The notes under the pieces are model-generated. The model was not told the DNA's origin and made no database searches. It saw only the letters and a program-made list of their open reading frames with translations. DNA of 64,000 bases. Source: Streptomyces sp. NBC_01478. GTDB taxonomy: Bacteria > Actinomycetota > Actinomycetes > Streptomycetales > Streptomycetaceae. The translations under genes were made by a program, and so were the position numbers. Every line of letters starts with the position of its first letter. Position 1 is the first letter of the stretch. The DNA lies in NCBI RefSeq assembly GCF_036227225.1, contig NZ_CP109444.1, positions 8,103,501-8,167,500 on the forward strand. The letters run 5' to 3'. Shown here one piece after another: positions 26,389-35,290 of the stretch.

Positions 26389-27972
26389 ATGACCGTTTTG
26401 GATGAGGCGCCGGGTGAGCCGACGGACGCGCGCGGGCGAGTGGCCGAGCTGCACGAGATCCGTGCGCGGGCACTGGCCGGCCCGAGCGAGAAGGCGACCG
26501 AGGCGCAGCACGCCAAGGGGAAGCTGACCGGCCGGGAGCGCATCGACCTGCTCCTCGACCCCGGGTCCTTCCGCGAGGTCGAGCAACTGCGCCGGCACCG
26601 CGCCGTCGGCTTCGGCCTGGAGGCCAAGAAGCCGTACACGGACGGTGTCATCACCGGCTGGGGCACGGTCGAGGGCCGCACGGTCTTCGTCTACGCGCAC
26701 GACTTCCGGATCTTCGGCGGCGCGCTGGGCGAGGCCCACGCCACGAAGATCCACAAGATCATGGACATGGCCATCGCGGCCGGCGCGCCCCTGGTCTCCC
26801 TGAACGACGGCGCGGGTGCGCGTATCCAGGAGGGCGTCTCCGCCCTCGCCGGGTACGGCGGCATCTTCCAGCGCAACACCAAGGCGTCCGGCGTCATCCC
26901 GCAGATCAGCGTGATGCTCGGCCCGTGCGCGGGCGGTGCGGCCTACAGCCCCGCCCTGACGGACTTCGTGTTCATGGTCCGTGAAACGTCCCAGATGTTC
27001 ATCACCGGCCCCGACGTCGTGAAGGCGGTGACGGGCGAGGAGATCACCCAGAACGGCCTGGGCGGCGCGGACGTCCACGCCGAGACGAGCGGCGTCTGTC
27101 ACTTCGCCTACGACGACGAGGAGACCTGCCTCGCCGAGGTGCGCTACCTGTTGTCGATGCTCCCGCAGAACAACCGGGAGAACCCGCCCCGCGCCGAGTC
27201 GAGTGACGAGGCCGAGCGCCGCTCGGACATCCTGCTGGACCTGGTCCCGGCCGACGGCAACCGGCCGTACGACATGACCAAGGTCATCGAGGAGATCGTC
27301 GACGACGGCGACTACCTGGAGGTCCACGAGCGCTGGGCCCGCAACATCATCTGCGCGCTGGCCCGTCTCGACGGCCAGGTCGTCGGCATCGTCGCCAACC
27401 AGCCGCAGACCCTCGCAGGCGTCCTGGATATCGAAGCGAGCGAAAAAGCTGCGCGCTTTGTCCAGATGTGTGACGCTTTTAACATTCCGATCGTTACGTT
27501 CCTGGACGTTCCGGGATTCCTTCCCGGCGTCGACCAGGAGCACGGCGGAATCATCCGGCACGGAGCGAAGCTGCTCTACGCGTACTGCAACGCCACCGTG
27601 CCGAGGATTTCGCTCATCCTGCGCAAGGCGTACGGAGGTGCCTACATCGTCATGGACAGCCAGTCCATCGGCGCCGACCTCACCTACGCCTGGCCCACCA
27701 ACGAGATCGCCGTGATGGGCGCCGAAGGTGCCGCCAACGTCATCTTCCGCCGTCAGATCGCCGACGCCGAAGACCCCGAGGCCATGCGGACGCGGATGGT
27801 CAAGGAGTACAAGTCCGAGCTGATGCACCCGTATTACGCGGCTGAGCGCGGACTCGTCGACGACGTCATCGACCCGGCCGAGACCCGCGAGGTACTCATC
27901 AAGTCGCTCGCGATGCTGCACACCAAGCACGCCGACCTGCCCTCGCGTAAGCACGGCAACCCCCCGCAGTAA
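26389..27972 (+). CDS. accB: Acyl-CoA carboxylase beta (carboxyltransferase) subunit
   Basis: A 527-residue carboxyltransferase that moves carboxyl from biotin to acetyl- or propionyl-CoA, giving malonyl- or methylmalonyl-CoA for fatty acid and polyketide synthesis. Both crotonase-like halves are present, with oxyanion-hole glycines in GPCAGGAAYSPA and RKAYGGAYIVMDS, and the family end SRKHGNPPQ. The N-terminus MTVLDEAPGEP matches S. coelicolor AccB (SCO5535) as I remember it. It is followed 56 bp downstream by the epsilon-subunit gene, the standard pair. The biotinylated alpha subunit is not in the window. Confidence 0.96.
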   Translation: MTVLDEAPGEPTDARGRVAELHEIRARALAGPSEKATEAQHAKGKLTGRERIDLLLDPGSFREVEQLRRHRAVGFGLEAKKPYTDGVITGWGTVEGRTVFVYAHDFRIFGGALGEAHATKIHKIMDMAIAAGAPLVSLNDGAGARIQEGVSALAGYGGIFQRNTKASGVIPQISVMLGPCAGGAAYSPALTDFVFMVRETSQMFITGPDVVKAVTGEEITQNGLGGADVHAETSGVCHFAYDDEETCLAEVRYLLSMLPQNNRENPPRAESSDEAERRSDILLDLVPADGNRPYDMTKVIEEIVDDGDYLEVHERWARNIICALARLDGQVVGIVANQPQTLAGVLDIEASEKAARFVQMCDAFNIPIVTFLDVPGFLPGVDQEHGGIIRHGAKLLYAYCNATVPRISLILRKAYGGAYIVMDSQSIGADLTYAWPTNEIAVMGAEGAANVIFRRQIADAEDPEAMRTRMVKEYKSELMHPYYAAERGLVDDVIDPAETREVLIKSLAMLHTKHADLPSRKHGNPPQ

Positions 27973-28028
27973 TCCAGCGGATTCCTCGCGGTACACCCGC
28001 GGAAACCTCATCCACGGAGACTGAACCT

Positions 28029-28217
28029 ATGAGCACCCCTGACATTCGTGTCGAGAAGGGCCACGCCGAGCCCGAGGAAGTCGCCGCCATCACGGCCATC
28101 CTCCTGGCCCGCGCGGCGGCTGCCCCGGCGACCGAGACCCACCGTCCGCTTCCCAAGGCCGGCTGGCGCCGGCTGGAGCGCGAGGGTGGATTCCGGGCTC
28201 CGCATAGCTGGCACTGA
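28029..28217 (+). CDS. accE: Acyl-CoA carboxylase epsilon subunit
   Basis: A 62-residue protein with the epsilon-subunit pattern: acidic start (RVEKGHAEPEEVAAITAILLARAA), an Ala/Pro linker, and the conserved end WRRLEREGGFRAPHSWH. The subunit binds the beta hexamer and stimulates the actinobacterial carboxylase. It is coded 56 bp after accB and followed by a GC-rich hairpin, closing a two-gene operon. Confidence 0.93.
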   Translation: MSTPDIRVEKGHAEPEEVAAITAILLARAAAAPATETHRPLPKAGWRRLEREGGFRAPHSWH

Positions 28218-28237
28218 CGCCTTCAGCGCGTTCACGG

Positions 28238-28269
28238 CGGCCCCACTCTTCTTCGGGAGGGTGGGGCCG
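28238..28269 (+). terminator. Hairpin after accE
   Basis: Arms CGGCCCCAC (28238-28246) and GTGGGGCCG (28261-28269) form a perfect 9-bp stem 20 bp after the accE stop. Confidence 0.65.
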
Positions 28270-28283
28270 TTGGCGTTTGGGGG

Positions 28284-28767
28284 TCAGGCGATGGTGAGGT
28301 CCTTGACCGGGAGGTCGAGGGCGGTGATGGGGGCGCCGTCGGGAGTCCGGCAGGACCTGAAGTGCAGCGAGCCCAGGGAACTGAGGTCGGGGTAGGAACG
28401 GGAGTCCCCAGGCACCACGCAGTCGTACAGCCGGTTGCGCGTCGGCCGCGAGGACCGCCTCGTCGGACAGGTTGGCGCGCGCGAACGTGTCGCACACCCC
28501 GTTGAGAGCGGCCTCCCGGCTGCTCTCGTCGAGGCCGCGGAACTCCTGGGCCAGGAACGGCTCGATCCGCGCGGCCACGGCGTCGGCCATCCCCTCGAAC
28601 TGGCGCTGGAGGCTGCGCCGTTGCCGTAGTCCGGGTACGCGCAACCGCGTGAGTTCCTCCATCGGCAGCCGGCGCTCCTGCTCCCGCCGTTTACCCCCCA
28701 GCCACATCTGCGCCGCCGTGTTCGCCACGGTCGTCCCCAGGCGTAATGCAGCCAGCTCCGCGCTCAT
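28284..28767 (-). pseudogene. Remnant of a NACHT-type STAND gene (N-terminal helical domain)
   Basis: An intact start (ATG 28767 after GAGGGGGACGG) leads into about 110 residues typical of the N-terminal helical domain of actinobacterial NACHT proteins: ELAALRLGTTVANTAAQMWLG, VPGLRQRRSLQRQFEGMADAVAARIEPF, LDESSREAALNGVCDTFARANLSDEAVLAADA. After about position 28440 this frame turns into Arg/Pro-rich nonsense, while another frame gives RLYDCVVPGDSRSYPDL, the expected continuation, and stops at 28284. So the gene has a frame-disrupting deletion and has lost the whole NACHT NTPase and C-terminal part. Decayed, presumably without function. Confidence 0.65.
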
Positions 28768-28822
28768 CCCGTCCCCCTCGCCGGATTCAAGAGCGTTCAT
28801 TGTGGCAGCGGGCTACGACAAA

Positions 28823-28850
28823 GGGGCCCTCTCCGGAAGGAAAGGGCCCC
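28823..28850. terminator. Hairpin between conservon and NACHT remnant
   Basis: GGGGCCCT (28823-28830) pairs perfectly with AGGGCCCC (28843-28850). It lies 18 bp beyond the cvnD2 stop (minus strand) and ends the conservon transcript. Confidence 0.7.
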
Positions 28851-28868
28851 TCGACACAAGCGAGTTGG

Positions 28869-29450
28869 CTACCGCAGGCGCGCCATCAGCGCGTGCTCCA
28901 CCAGCGTGATGAGCGCCGACTTCGCGTCCGCGCGGTGGCGCGCGTCCGTCGTGATGATCGGGGTGTCCGGGCCGATCTGGAGCGCCTCACGGACCTCGTC
29001 CGGGTTGTACGGCTGCGAGCCGTCGAAGCCGTTGAGGGCGACGACGAAGGGCAGCCCGCTGTTCTCGAAGTAGTCGACCGCGGGGAAGCAGTCGGCGAGA
29101 CGGCGGGTGTCCACCAGGACGATCGCGCCGATCGCGCCGCGCACCAGGTCGTCCCACATGAACCAGAAGCGGTCCTGACCCGGCGTACCGAAGAGGTACA
29201 GGATCAGGTCCTGGTCCAGGGTGATACGGCCGAAGTCCATGGCCACCGTGGTGGTCGTCTTGTCTCCGGTGTGGGTGAGGTCGTCGATGCCCGCGGACGC
29301 GGACGTCATCACAGCCTCGGTACGCAGCGGGTTGATCTCCGAGACGGCCCCGACGAACGTGGTCTTGCCCACGCCGAAGCCACCCGCCACCACGATCTTC
29401 GCCGAGGTGGTGGAGCGGGAAGGCCCTCCGCTAGAGCTTGCGAAGTCCAC
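28869..29450 (-). CDS. cvnD2: Conservon GTPase CvnD
   Basis: A 193-residue Ras-like small GTPase, the last gene of the conservon. P-loop GGFGVGKTTFVG at about 23-34, switch region with TTTVAMDFGRITL, G3 motif LFGTPGQDRFWFMW (DxxG replaced by TPGQ, as in other CvnD proteins), and NGFDG near residue 142 in the place of NKxD. It cycles between GDP and GTP at the membrane downstream of the CvnA sensor. Its start overlaps cvnC by 20 bp. The symbol assumes this is the cvn2 locus of S. coelicolor, judged from the accB-proximal position. Confidence 0.93.
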   Translation of the reverse strand: MDFASSSGGPSRSTTSAKIVVAGGFGVGKTTFVGAVSEINPLRTEAVMTSASAGIDDLTHTGDKTTTTVAMDFGRITLDQDLILYLFGTPGQDRFWFMWDDLVRGAIGAIVLVDTRRLADCFPAVDYFENSGLPFVVALNGFDGSQPYNPDEVREALQIGPDTPIITTDARHRADAKSALITLVEHALMARLR

Positions 29451-30003
29451 TGAGCACCCTTTCGAGCAATGTCACATCTGGCTGGCCGCCGGCGTTCTCG
29501 TCGCCGCCGGGTTGATGAATGGCGACCAGGCCCGCCTCCGCCAAGTCGGCGACGAGGATCCTGGCCACACCGAGAGGGATCGTCAGCAGGGCCGAGATCT
29601 CGGCCACCGACTTGATCTCCCGGCAGAGGTTGCAGATCCGCTGATGCTCGGGCAACTGGCCCTGCATCTGGTGCGGCTGCGCGGTCGTGTGCACCAGCGC
29701 CTCGATGGCGAGCTGGTAGCGGGGGCGGGTCCGGCCGCCGGTCATGGCGTACGGACGCACCAGGGGATTGCTCGACGACCCCGCGGGGGCCGCCTCGGGG
29801 GAACGGCGATGCGGCTGCACCGGCTGGATGCGCGGCGCCGGCGGCTGGTCGTACGGTGACGGACCGGGGCCCTGCGGGTACTGAGGGTGACGCGGGGACG
29901 GCGAGGAGGGGAAGTTGTACCGGTTCTGGGAACCGTCGCCCTGCCCCTGGCCGGGGCCGTACGACCAGTTGCCCGAAGACGAACCGCCTGGGGGTGTTGC
30001 CAC
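29431..30003 (-). CDS. cvnC2: Conservon protein CvnC (DUF742)
   Basis: A 190-residue DUF742 protein. The first 75 residues are a Pro/Gly/Ser/Gln-rich disordered stretch; the DUF742 core begins LVRPYAMTGGRTRPRYQLAIEALV and includes LCREIKSVAEISALLTIPLGVARILVADLAEAGLV, a winged-helix-like arrangement, and ends RVLSGLRKL. It is a cytoplasmic partner in the membrane-bound CvnA-B-C-D complex. The N-terminal extension is about 60 residues longer than in the paralogue at 34781-35179. Confidence 0.93.
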   Translation of the reverse strand: MATPPGGSSSGNWSYGPGQGQGDGSQNRYNFPSSPSPRHPQYPQGPGPSPYDQPPAPRIQPVQPHRRSPEAAPAGSSSNPLVRPYAMTGGRTRPRYQLAIEALVHTTAQPHQMQGQLPEHQRICNLCREIKSVAEISALLTIPLGVARILVADLAEAGLVAIHQPGGDENAGGQPDVTLLERVLSGLRKL

Positions 30004-30096
30004 TTTCTCCTCCTCCGACTGTGCCGGGCACCCATCAATGTGGAGCCGCGTCCCGAAACCTTATGGCTCAGAACGCCAAAACGCACCGTCCGCTGG

Positions 30097-30519
30097 TTAG
30101 TTGAGAAGGCTCCCTTGGAGCTCTGATCGAAGGTCCGGGGTCAGGACCGAGCCGGTACGGTCCACCAGAAGGGCCATCTCGTACCCAATGAGGCCGATGT
30201 CCGCCTCCGGATGTGCGAGGACCGCGAGCGAGGAACCGTCGGACACGGACATGATGAAGAGGAATCCCCGCTCCATCTCCACAACCGTCTGGTTCACGCT
30301 GCCGCCCTCGAAGATGCGCGAGGCACCGGCGGTCAGTGAGGTAAGACCCGACGCTACGGCCGCCAACTGATCGGCACGGTCACGCGGGAACCCTTCGGAC
30401 ATCGCCAGAAGGAGTCCGTCGGCGGAGACCACCACCGTGTGGGAGACACCCGGGGTGTTGTCCACGAAGTTGGTGATCAACCAGTTCAGGTTCTGCGCCG
30501 CCTGGCTCATCGGGCTCAC
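30097..30519 (-). CDS. cvnB2: Conservon roadblock/LC7 protein CvnB
   Basis: A 140-residue roadblock/LC7 domain protein (NLNWLITNFVDNTPGVSHTVVVSADGLLLAMS ... SDGSSLAVLAHPEADIGLIGYEM), which in conservons acts as a GTPase-regulating partner of CvnD. Start is GTG 30519; its Shine-Dalgarno (AGGAG, 7 nt spacing) lies in the last codons of cvnA2, so translation is coupled. It is 91% or so identical by eye over long stretches to the paralogue at 35291-35713. Confidence 0.93.
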   Translation of the reverse strand: MSPMSQAAQNLNWLITNFVDNTPGVSHTVVVSADGLLLAMSEGFPRDRADQLAAVASGLTSLTAGASRIFEGGSVNQTVVEMERGFLFIMSVSDGSSLAVLAHPEADIGLIGYEMALLVDRTGSVLTPDLRSELQGSLLN

Positions 30520-30520
30520 A

Positions 30521-33500
30521 CTAACGCTCCTGGTTGTAGGTGCTGCCAGAGCCGAAGCCCTGACCGTTCGTTTCGCTGCCTTCGCTGCGCCCCCGCTGGA
30601 CCCCTCGGCGCAGGTTGCTCAGCCTGCCCCGGATGTCCTCGGGAGCGCGGGAGACCTGGGGGCCTCCCTGAGGGGTGCTCTCGGCGGTGCCCTCGACCAG
30701 GTTGGCCTTGGGTACCCGCCGCGGCAGGCCGGAGGAGGTGACCCCGCCCGCCTTGGGCTTCTTCAGCGCCGACGCCTGCTGCCAGCGCTCGTCGTTCGCT
30801 GACCGCCAGTCCGTCGTGCCCGTGCTGCCGTTGGCGCTCGCCGTGCCGAAGACATCGACCTTGCTCTCCGGTGCGGAGGCCGAGGGCCCCTGCTGCGCGG
30901 GCTTCGAACCGTTCGCACCGCTCGCGGCCGAACCGCGGCGCGGCAGCCCGGCGTCGGTCAGCGCGTGGACGGCGGAAGGACCCGGTCCCGGACGCTCGAA
31001 GCCTACGTGGTCCCGCTCACTCACGTCAGCGGCCTGCGTGGACTCCGCCTCGGGAGCGTACTGGTCCGGGTACCCGTTGCGGTAACCGTCCTGCTGGGGC
31101 CAGTCGTCCTGGTAGGACGGCTCTTCGAAGCCCGAGAAGGTCTCCGAGGCCAGGGAGTGCGCCGACGCGTGCTCCTCCTGCGCCGGCTCCGCGTACCCGG
31201 TCTCCGGGTAACCGCCGTTCGCCGGGAAGGAGTCGGGGAAGGCTTCGGCCTGCGGCACCGCGCCGTTCGGCGCGAAGTACTGCTCGTCGTACGAGGGTTG
31301 GCGCGGCTCGTCGTACGACGTCTGCTGCTGCTCCTCGTACGCCGGCTGGCCGGTGAAGCCCGTCGGCTGGTCCTGGTAGCCCTGCTGGCCGTTGCCGTAC
31401 GGCTGCTGTTGCTGCGAGTCGTCGAACTCGGAGGGGAACTCCGGGTAGTCGCCCGCCTCCAGCTCCTGGCCCGGCTTCTGGGACTCCAGGGCCGCGCGGC
31501 GCTCCTCGCGCATCAGCGAGCGGCCCACCGGGTCCAGCTCGCGGATGTCGTCCGGCACCTCGGAGTAGCGGGTGTCGTCGAAGCCCAGCTCGGCGGCCGT
31601 GCGCAGCGGGGTCTGGTTGAAGTCCTCGCCCTGGTACTGCGGTTGCGGCTGCTCCGGCATGATCTGCGAGACGGTGAACTCGTCGCGCTGGAGCTGCGAT
31701 TCGCCACCGCCACCGTGGGTGATCGCGTCCGGCAGCATGACCAGCGAGGTGGTGCCCGCCTGCTCGCCGGAGGGGCGGAGCTGGACGCGGATGCCGTGCC
31801 GGTCGGAGAGGCGGCCGACCACGAACAGGCCCATGCGCTGGGAGATCGCGACGTCCACGGTCGGCGGGTTGGCCAGCTTGTGGTTGATGTCCGCGAAGTC
31901 CTCGGCGGTGAGGCCGATGCCCTTGTCGTGGATCTCGATCATCACGCGGCCGTCGGGAAGACGGGTCGCGGTGACGCGAACCTTGGTCTGCGGGGAGGAG
32001 AACGTCGTCGCGTTCTCCAGCAGCTCGGCGAGCAGGTGCACGAGGTCGGTCACGGCGCGGCCGTGGATCTCGGCCTCCGGGACACCCGACAGCTCGATGC
32101 GCTCGTACTGCTCCACCTCGGAGGAGGCGGCGCGCAGCACGTCGACCAGCGGGACCGGCTGGTCCCAGCGGCGGCCGGGCTCCTCGCCGGCGAGGACCAG
32201 GAGGTTCTCGCCGTTGCGGCGCATACGGGTCGCGAGGTGGTCCAGACGGAAGAGGTTCTCCAACTGGTCCGGGTCGGCCTCGTTGTTCTCCAGGTCGGTG
32301 ATCAGGGTCAGTTGGCCCTCGATCAGCGACTGGTTGCGGCGCGAGAGGTTGGTGAAGATCGCGTTGATGTTGCCCCGCAGGAGGGCTTGCTCGGCGGCCA
32401 GTCGTACGGCCTCGCGGTGGACCTGGTCGAAGGCCCGGGCGACTTCGCCGATCTCGTCGGTCGTGTTGATCGGGATCGGGGAGATCCGGGTGTCGACCCG
32501 GCCGGGGTCGGTGCGCGAGAGCTGGTCGACCAGCATCGGCAGCCGCTGCTCGGCGATGCCGAAGGCGGCGTTGCGCAACTGGCGCATCGCGCGGCTCATC
32601 TGGCGGGCGACGGCACCGGCCAGGATGAAGGCGAGGAGCAGGGCGACGACGACGGCGGCACCGGTGATGATGGCGTCGCGCTTGGCGTTGTCGGCGATGT
32701 CCGACGCCTCGCTCACCGCGGTGTCGGCCTTGTCTTCCTCGATCTTGCGGTATGCCTCGTACTTGAGGGTCGTGCCCGCCCACCAGTTCTGCGCGGTGAT
32801 GCCCTTCTCTGCGAGAGCCGCGCGCGCCGAGGCGTCCGTGGTCTGCAACTGGGACATCCCCGTGATCATGTCGATCGGGTTGGCCGGCGGCGGTACGTAG
32901 GTCTCGTTGGCGGCCTTCGCCTGCGCGGCGGCCTGCTTCACCATGGCCGTGCCGTCGGTCTTGACCTTCGCCATGGCCGTGTTCAGCTTCGCGATGTCCG
33001 CGTCGGTACCGCCCGCCTGGTACTCCTGGATGGCGATGCCCTCCAGGTAGGCGTACGAGGTGATGGCGGTGCGCTGGGTGGCGAGGCTGCCCTGGCCGGG
33101 GCCCGGCTTGACCAGCAGGTGCATGCCGATGGAGCGCTCCAGGGAGAGCGCGCCCTTGGCGAGTGCGATGGCGTAGACCGAGCGGCCGTAGCTGGTGATG
33201 TTGCCGGTGCCGAGGCCCAGTTCGTTCGAGAACTCCAGGAGCGGATGCTCCAGGTTGACGTAGGCCTCTTCGGTCTGCACACCGGTGAACTTGGTGGTGT
33301 ACGCGGCGGCCCGGATGGACTGGAGCTGCGGCTCCACCTTGCGGAAGCGGCTGAGCCGGCGCTCCAGGCCCGACTGGTCCGGCATGTTCTGCGCGGCCTT
33401 GTCGAAGGTGTCCGCGGCGTCGTCCGTGGCCTTGCGGGCGGCGACGACCGTCGGGTCCTTCACGCCCTTGCCCAGCAGCAGCGGTGCGGCGGTCGTGTCA

Positions 33501-33823
33501 CGCTCGTTGGTGATCGCGTTGCTGTAGGTCAGGGCCGCCTGCACCAGGCGGGCGGTCTTCTCCGCGTCCTCCGCGTTCTGCCAGGTGTCGATCGAGCTCC
33601 GTACCTGGAAGCCGCCCATGACCAGGCCGACCACCACGGGTATGAGCAGAATCGCGTTCAGCCTGGTCGGCACCCGCCAGTTGCGGGGGGAGAAACGGCC
33701 GCCGCTCGGAGCGGGTGGCGCCGTGGGCTCCGAGCCTGGCACAGGGGCGGGCGCCGCTCCGCGCGGCGGCGGGGTGAAGTTGCCCCGGGCCGACGGCTCG
33801 GGACCGTTCTTGCTTCGCCTCAC
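30521..33823 (-). CDS. cvnA2: Conservon sensor kinase-like protein CvnA
   Basis: An 1100-residue membrane sensor. GTG 33823 is chosen because the protein then begins VRRSKNGPEPSARGNF, as conservon CvnA proteins do. One helix at about 55-73 and another at about 379-405 flank a nitrate/nitrite-sensor-like extracytoplasmic domain; HAMP follows, then a HATPase domain at about 580-700 (HLLAELLENATTFSSPQTKV, IHDKGIGL, GLFVVGRLSDRHG). A conventional phospho-accepting His region is not evident. The last 370 residues are low-complexity (Gln, Tyr, Pro, Glu) with a conserved end NLRRGVQRG. It starts the cvnABCD operon. Confidence 0.92.
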   Translation of the reverse strand: MRRSKNGPEPSARGNFTPPPRGAAPAPVPGSEPTAPPAPSGGRFSPRNWRVPTRLNAILLIPVVVGLVMGGFQVRSSIDTWQNAEDAEKTARLVQAALTYSNAITNERDTTAAPLLLGKGVKDPTVVAARKATDDAADTFDKAAQNMPDQSGLERRLSRFRKVEPQLQSIRAAAYTTKFTGVQTEEAYVNLEHPLLEFSNELGLGTGNITSYGRSVYAIALAKGALSLERSIGMHLLVKPGPGQGSLATQRTAITSYAYLEGIAIQEYQAGGTDADIAKLNTAMAKVKTDGTAMVKQAAAQAKAANETYVPPPANPIDMITGMSQLQTTDASARAALAEKGITAQNWWAGTTLKYEAYRKIEEDKADTAVSEASDIADNAKRDAIITGAAVVVALLLAFILAGAVARQMSRAMRQLRNAAFGIAEQRLPMLVDQLSRTDPGRVDTRISPIPINTTDEIGEVARAFDQVHREAVRLAAEQALLRGNINAIFTNLSRRNQSLIEGQLTLITDLENNEADPDQLENLFRLDHLATRMRRNGENLLVLAGEEPGRRWDQPVPLVDVLRAASSEVEQYERIELSGVPEAEIHGRAVTDLVHLLAELLENATTFSSPQTKVRVTATRLPDGRVMIEIHDKGIGLTAEDFADINHKLANPPTVDVAISQRMGLFVVGRLSDRHGIRVQLRPSGEQAGTTSLVMLPDAITHGGGGESQLQRDEFTVSQIMPEQPQPQYQGEDFNQTPLRTAAELGFDDTRYSEVPDDIRELDPVGRSLMREERRAALESQKPGQELEAGDYPEFPSEFDDSQQQQPYGNGQQGYQDQPTGFTGQPAYEEQQQTSYDEPRQPSYDEQYFAPNGAVPQAEAFPDSFPANGGYPETGYAEPAQEEHASAHSLASETFSGFEEPSYQDDWPQQDGYRNGYPDQYAPEAESTQAADVSERDHVGFERPGPGPSAVHALTDAGLPRRGSAASGANGSKPAQQGPSASAPESKVDVFGTASANGSTGTTDWRSANDERWQQASALKKPKAGGVTSSGLPRRVPKANLVEGTAESTPQGGPQVSRAPEDIRGRLSNLRRGVQRGRSEGSETNGQGFGSGSTYNQER

Positions 33824-33881
33824 TCGACCAACAACCTTCCGGCGGTCGGCACCTATCGTCGTGCCGCAGTGTCTCAAGCCC

Positions 33882-33915
33882 GTCAACGACCTCTGCTTAT
33901 CAGTACGTCGTTGAC
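33882..33915. promoter_or_regulatory. Inverted repeat upstream of cvnA2
   Basis: GTCAACGAC (33882-33890) and GTCGTTGAC (33907-33915) are perfect 9-bp inverted arms 59 bp upstream of the cvnA2 start. On the minus strand the arm nearer the gene supplies TTGACG, a good -35 element, with CACGAT 17 bp later. The remaining gap up to 34224 (about 300 bp) holds only the hairpin at 34023 and no gene I can support. Confidence 0.45.
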
Positions 33916-34022
33916 TATTGGGCAGTTCAGGCATTCCAGCACGTCAGCCTGCGCGATTCCAAACAGTCGGAACCGCGGATTCCGAGTGATGTAAGCCCCA
34001 GATAAAACGGTCATAAAGAGCG

Positions 34023-34044
34023 AGCCCCGCCAAAAGGCGGGGCT
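34023..34044. terminator. Intrinsic terminator between the two conservons
   Basis: AGCCCCGCC (34023-34031) and GGCGGGGCT (34036-34044) make a perfect 9-bp stem with an AAAA loop. It lies about 180 bp beyond the cvnD1 stop and is followed on the plus strand by TTTG. Confidence 0.75.
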
Positions 34045-34224
34045 TTGTTAGCGCAGTGGCACCGGATGACCGCGACGCGTTGCGGTACCACCCGATTCCT
34101 CTGCCGAAACGTTATGAACACCGGGGCCGACCGTGTCAAAGGCCACAGCCGACTCCGGTGTGTCTACGACAACTGCCGTATGGCGCTGCCGACTTGTGAA
34201 CTGCATGTCGAGGCCCGCCGAGAG

Positions 34225-34800
34225 CTACCGCAGTCGGGCCATGAGCGCGTGCTCGACCAGCGTGATCAGCGCACTCTTCGCGTCCGAGCGGTGCCGGGCG
34301 TCCGTCGTGATGATCGGCGCGTCCGGACCGATCTGCAGTGCCTCGCGCACCTCCTCCGGGTTGTACGGCTGGTGGCCGTCGAAACCGTTGAGGGCGATGA
34401 CGAAGGGCAGCCCGCTGTTCTCGAAGTAGTCGACCGCGGGGAAGCAGTCGGCGAGACGGCGGGTGTCCACCAGCACGACGGCGCCGATCGCGCCGCGCAC
34501 CAGGTCGTCCCACATGAACCAGAAGCGGTCCTGACCCGGCGTACCGAAGAGGTACAGGATCAGGTCCTGGTCCAGGGTGATGCGCCCGAAGTCCATGGCC
34601 ACCGTGGTGGTGGTCTTGTCCCCGGTGTGGGTGAGGTCGTCGATGCCCGCGGACGCGGACGTCATGACGGCCTCCGTGCGCAGCGGGTTGATCTCCGAGA
34701 CGGCACCCACGAACGTGGTCTTGCCGACGCCGAAGCCACCCGCCACCACGATCTTCGCGGAGGTGGTCGCCCGCCCTCCGTCAGAGCTTGCGAAGTCCAC
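34225..34800 (-). CDS. cvnD1: Conservon GTPase CvnD
   Basis: A 191-residue Ras-like GTPase nearly identical to the one at 28869-29450 outside the first 12 residues: P-loop GGFGVGKTTFVG, switch MDFGRITLDQD, LFGTPGQDRFWF, and NGFDG. Last gene of the second conservon; its start overlaps cvnC1 by 20 bp, exactly as in the other copy. The close similarity of the two D genes at DNA level suggests duplication with later homogenisation. Confidence 0.93.
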   Translation of the reverse strand: MDFASSDGGRATTSAKIVVAGGFGVGKTTFVGAVSEINPLRTEAVMTSASAGIDDLTHTGDKTTTTVAMDFGRITLDQDLILYLFGTPGQDRFWFMWDDLVRGAIGAVVLVDTRRLADCFPAVDYFENSGLPFVIALNGFDGHQPYNPEEVREALQIGPDAPIITTDARHRSDAKSALITLVEHALMARLR

Positions 34801-35179
34801 TGAGCACCCTTTCGAGCAGCGTCACGTCCGGTGCGCCGCCGTTGTTCTCGTCGCCGCCCGGCTGGTGGATGGCCACCAGTCCGGCCTCGGCGAGGTCCGC
34901 GACGAGGATCCTGGCCACACCGAGGGGCATGGCGAGGAGTGCCGACACCTCCGCGACCGACTTGACCTCGCGGCACAGGTGGCAGATGCGCTGGTGCTCA
35001 GGGAGCAGTCCCATCAGCGCTGCCGGGTCGGCCGTTGTGCTGATCAGTGCCTCGATGGCGAGCTGGTAGCGCGGCCGGGTCCGGCCGCCGGTCATCGCGT
35101 AAGGACGTACCAGCGGCTGGTCGCCCTCGTCCCCGTACGGCTCGGCGTACGGATCATGAGAGGCGGTGGGCGGGGTCAT
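34781..35179 (-). CDS. cvnC1: Conservon protein CvnC (DUF742)
   Basis: A 132-residue DUF742 protein starting at ATG 35179 with GGAGG four to five bases upstream. After a 20-residue acidic leader (DPYAEPYGDEGD) it has LVRPYAMTGGRTRPRYQLAIEAL, LCREVKSVAEVSALLAMPLGVARILVADLAEAGLVAIHQPGG and the end RVLSGLRKL. It is the short form compared with the 190-residue paralogue. It overlaps cvnD1 by 20 bp. Confidence 0.93.
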   Translation of the reverse strand: MTPPTASHDPYAEPYGDEGDQPLVRPYAMTGGRTRPRYQLAIEALISTTADPAALMGLLPEHQRICHLCREVKSVAEVSALLAMPLGVARILVADLAEAGLVAIHQPGGDENNGGAPDVTLLERVLSGLRKL

Positions 35180-35290
35180 GAATCCTCCGGGCGGGACAGC
35201 AAGTCGGTCGGGCTAGCCGTCTGACAGGGCCGGTGGGGGGATTGTGGCGGCCGGACGGTGATTTGGTGAGACGGGTGGTGCCGGGGCCGG

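Noticed and set aside
28218..28868. Intact minus-strand gene of 236 codons in this interval
   Set aside because: The frame is open to 28090 but would run antisense through accE, and its C-terminal half is Arg/Pro/Gly nonsense while the expected continuation lies in another frame, so it is called a pseudogene.
30965..33994. Long open frame on the plus strand (about 1009 codons) opposite cvnA2
   Set aside because: It is antisense to a well-supported CvnA gene, Val/Arg/Leu-rich as expected of the complementary strand of GC-rich coding DNA, and has no domain.
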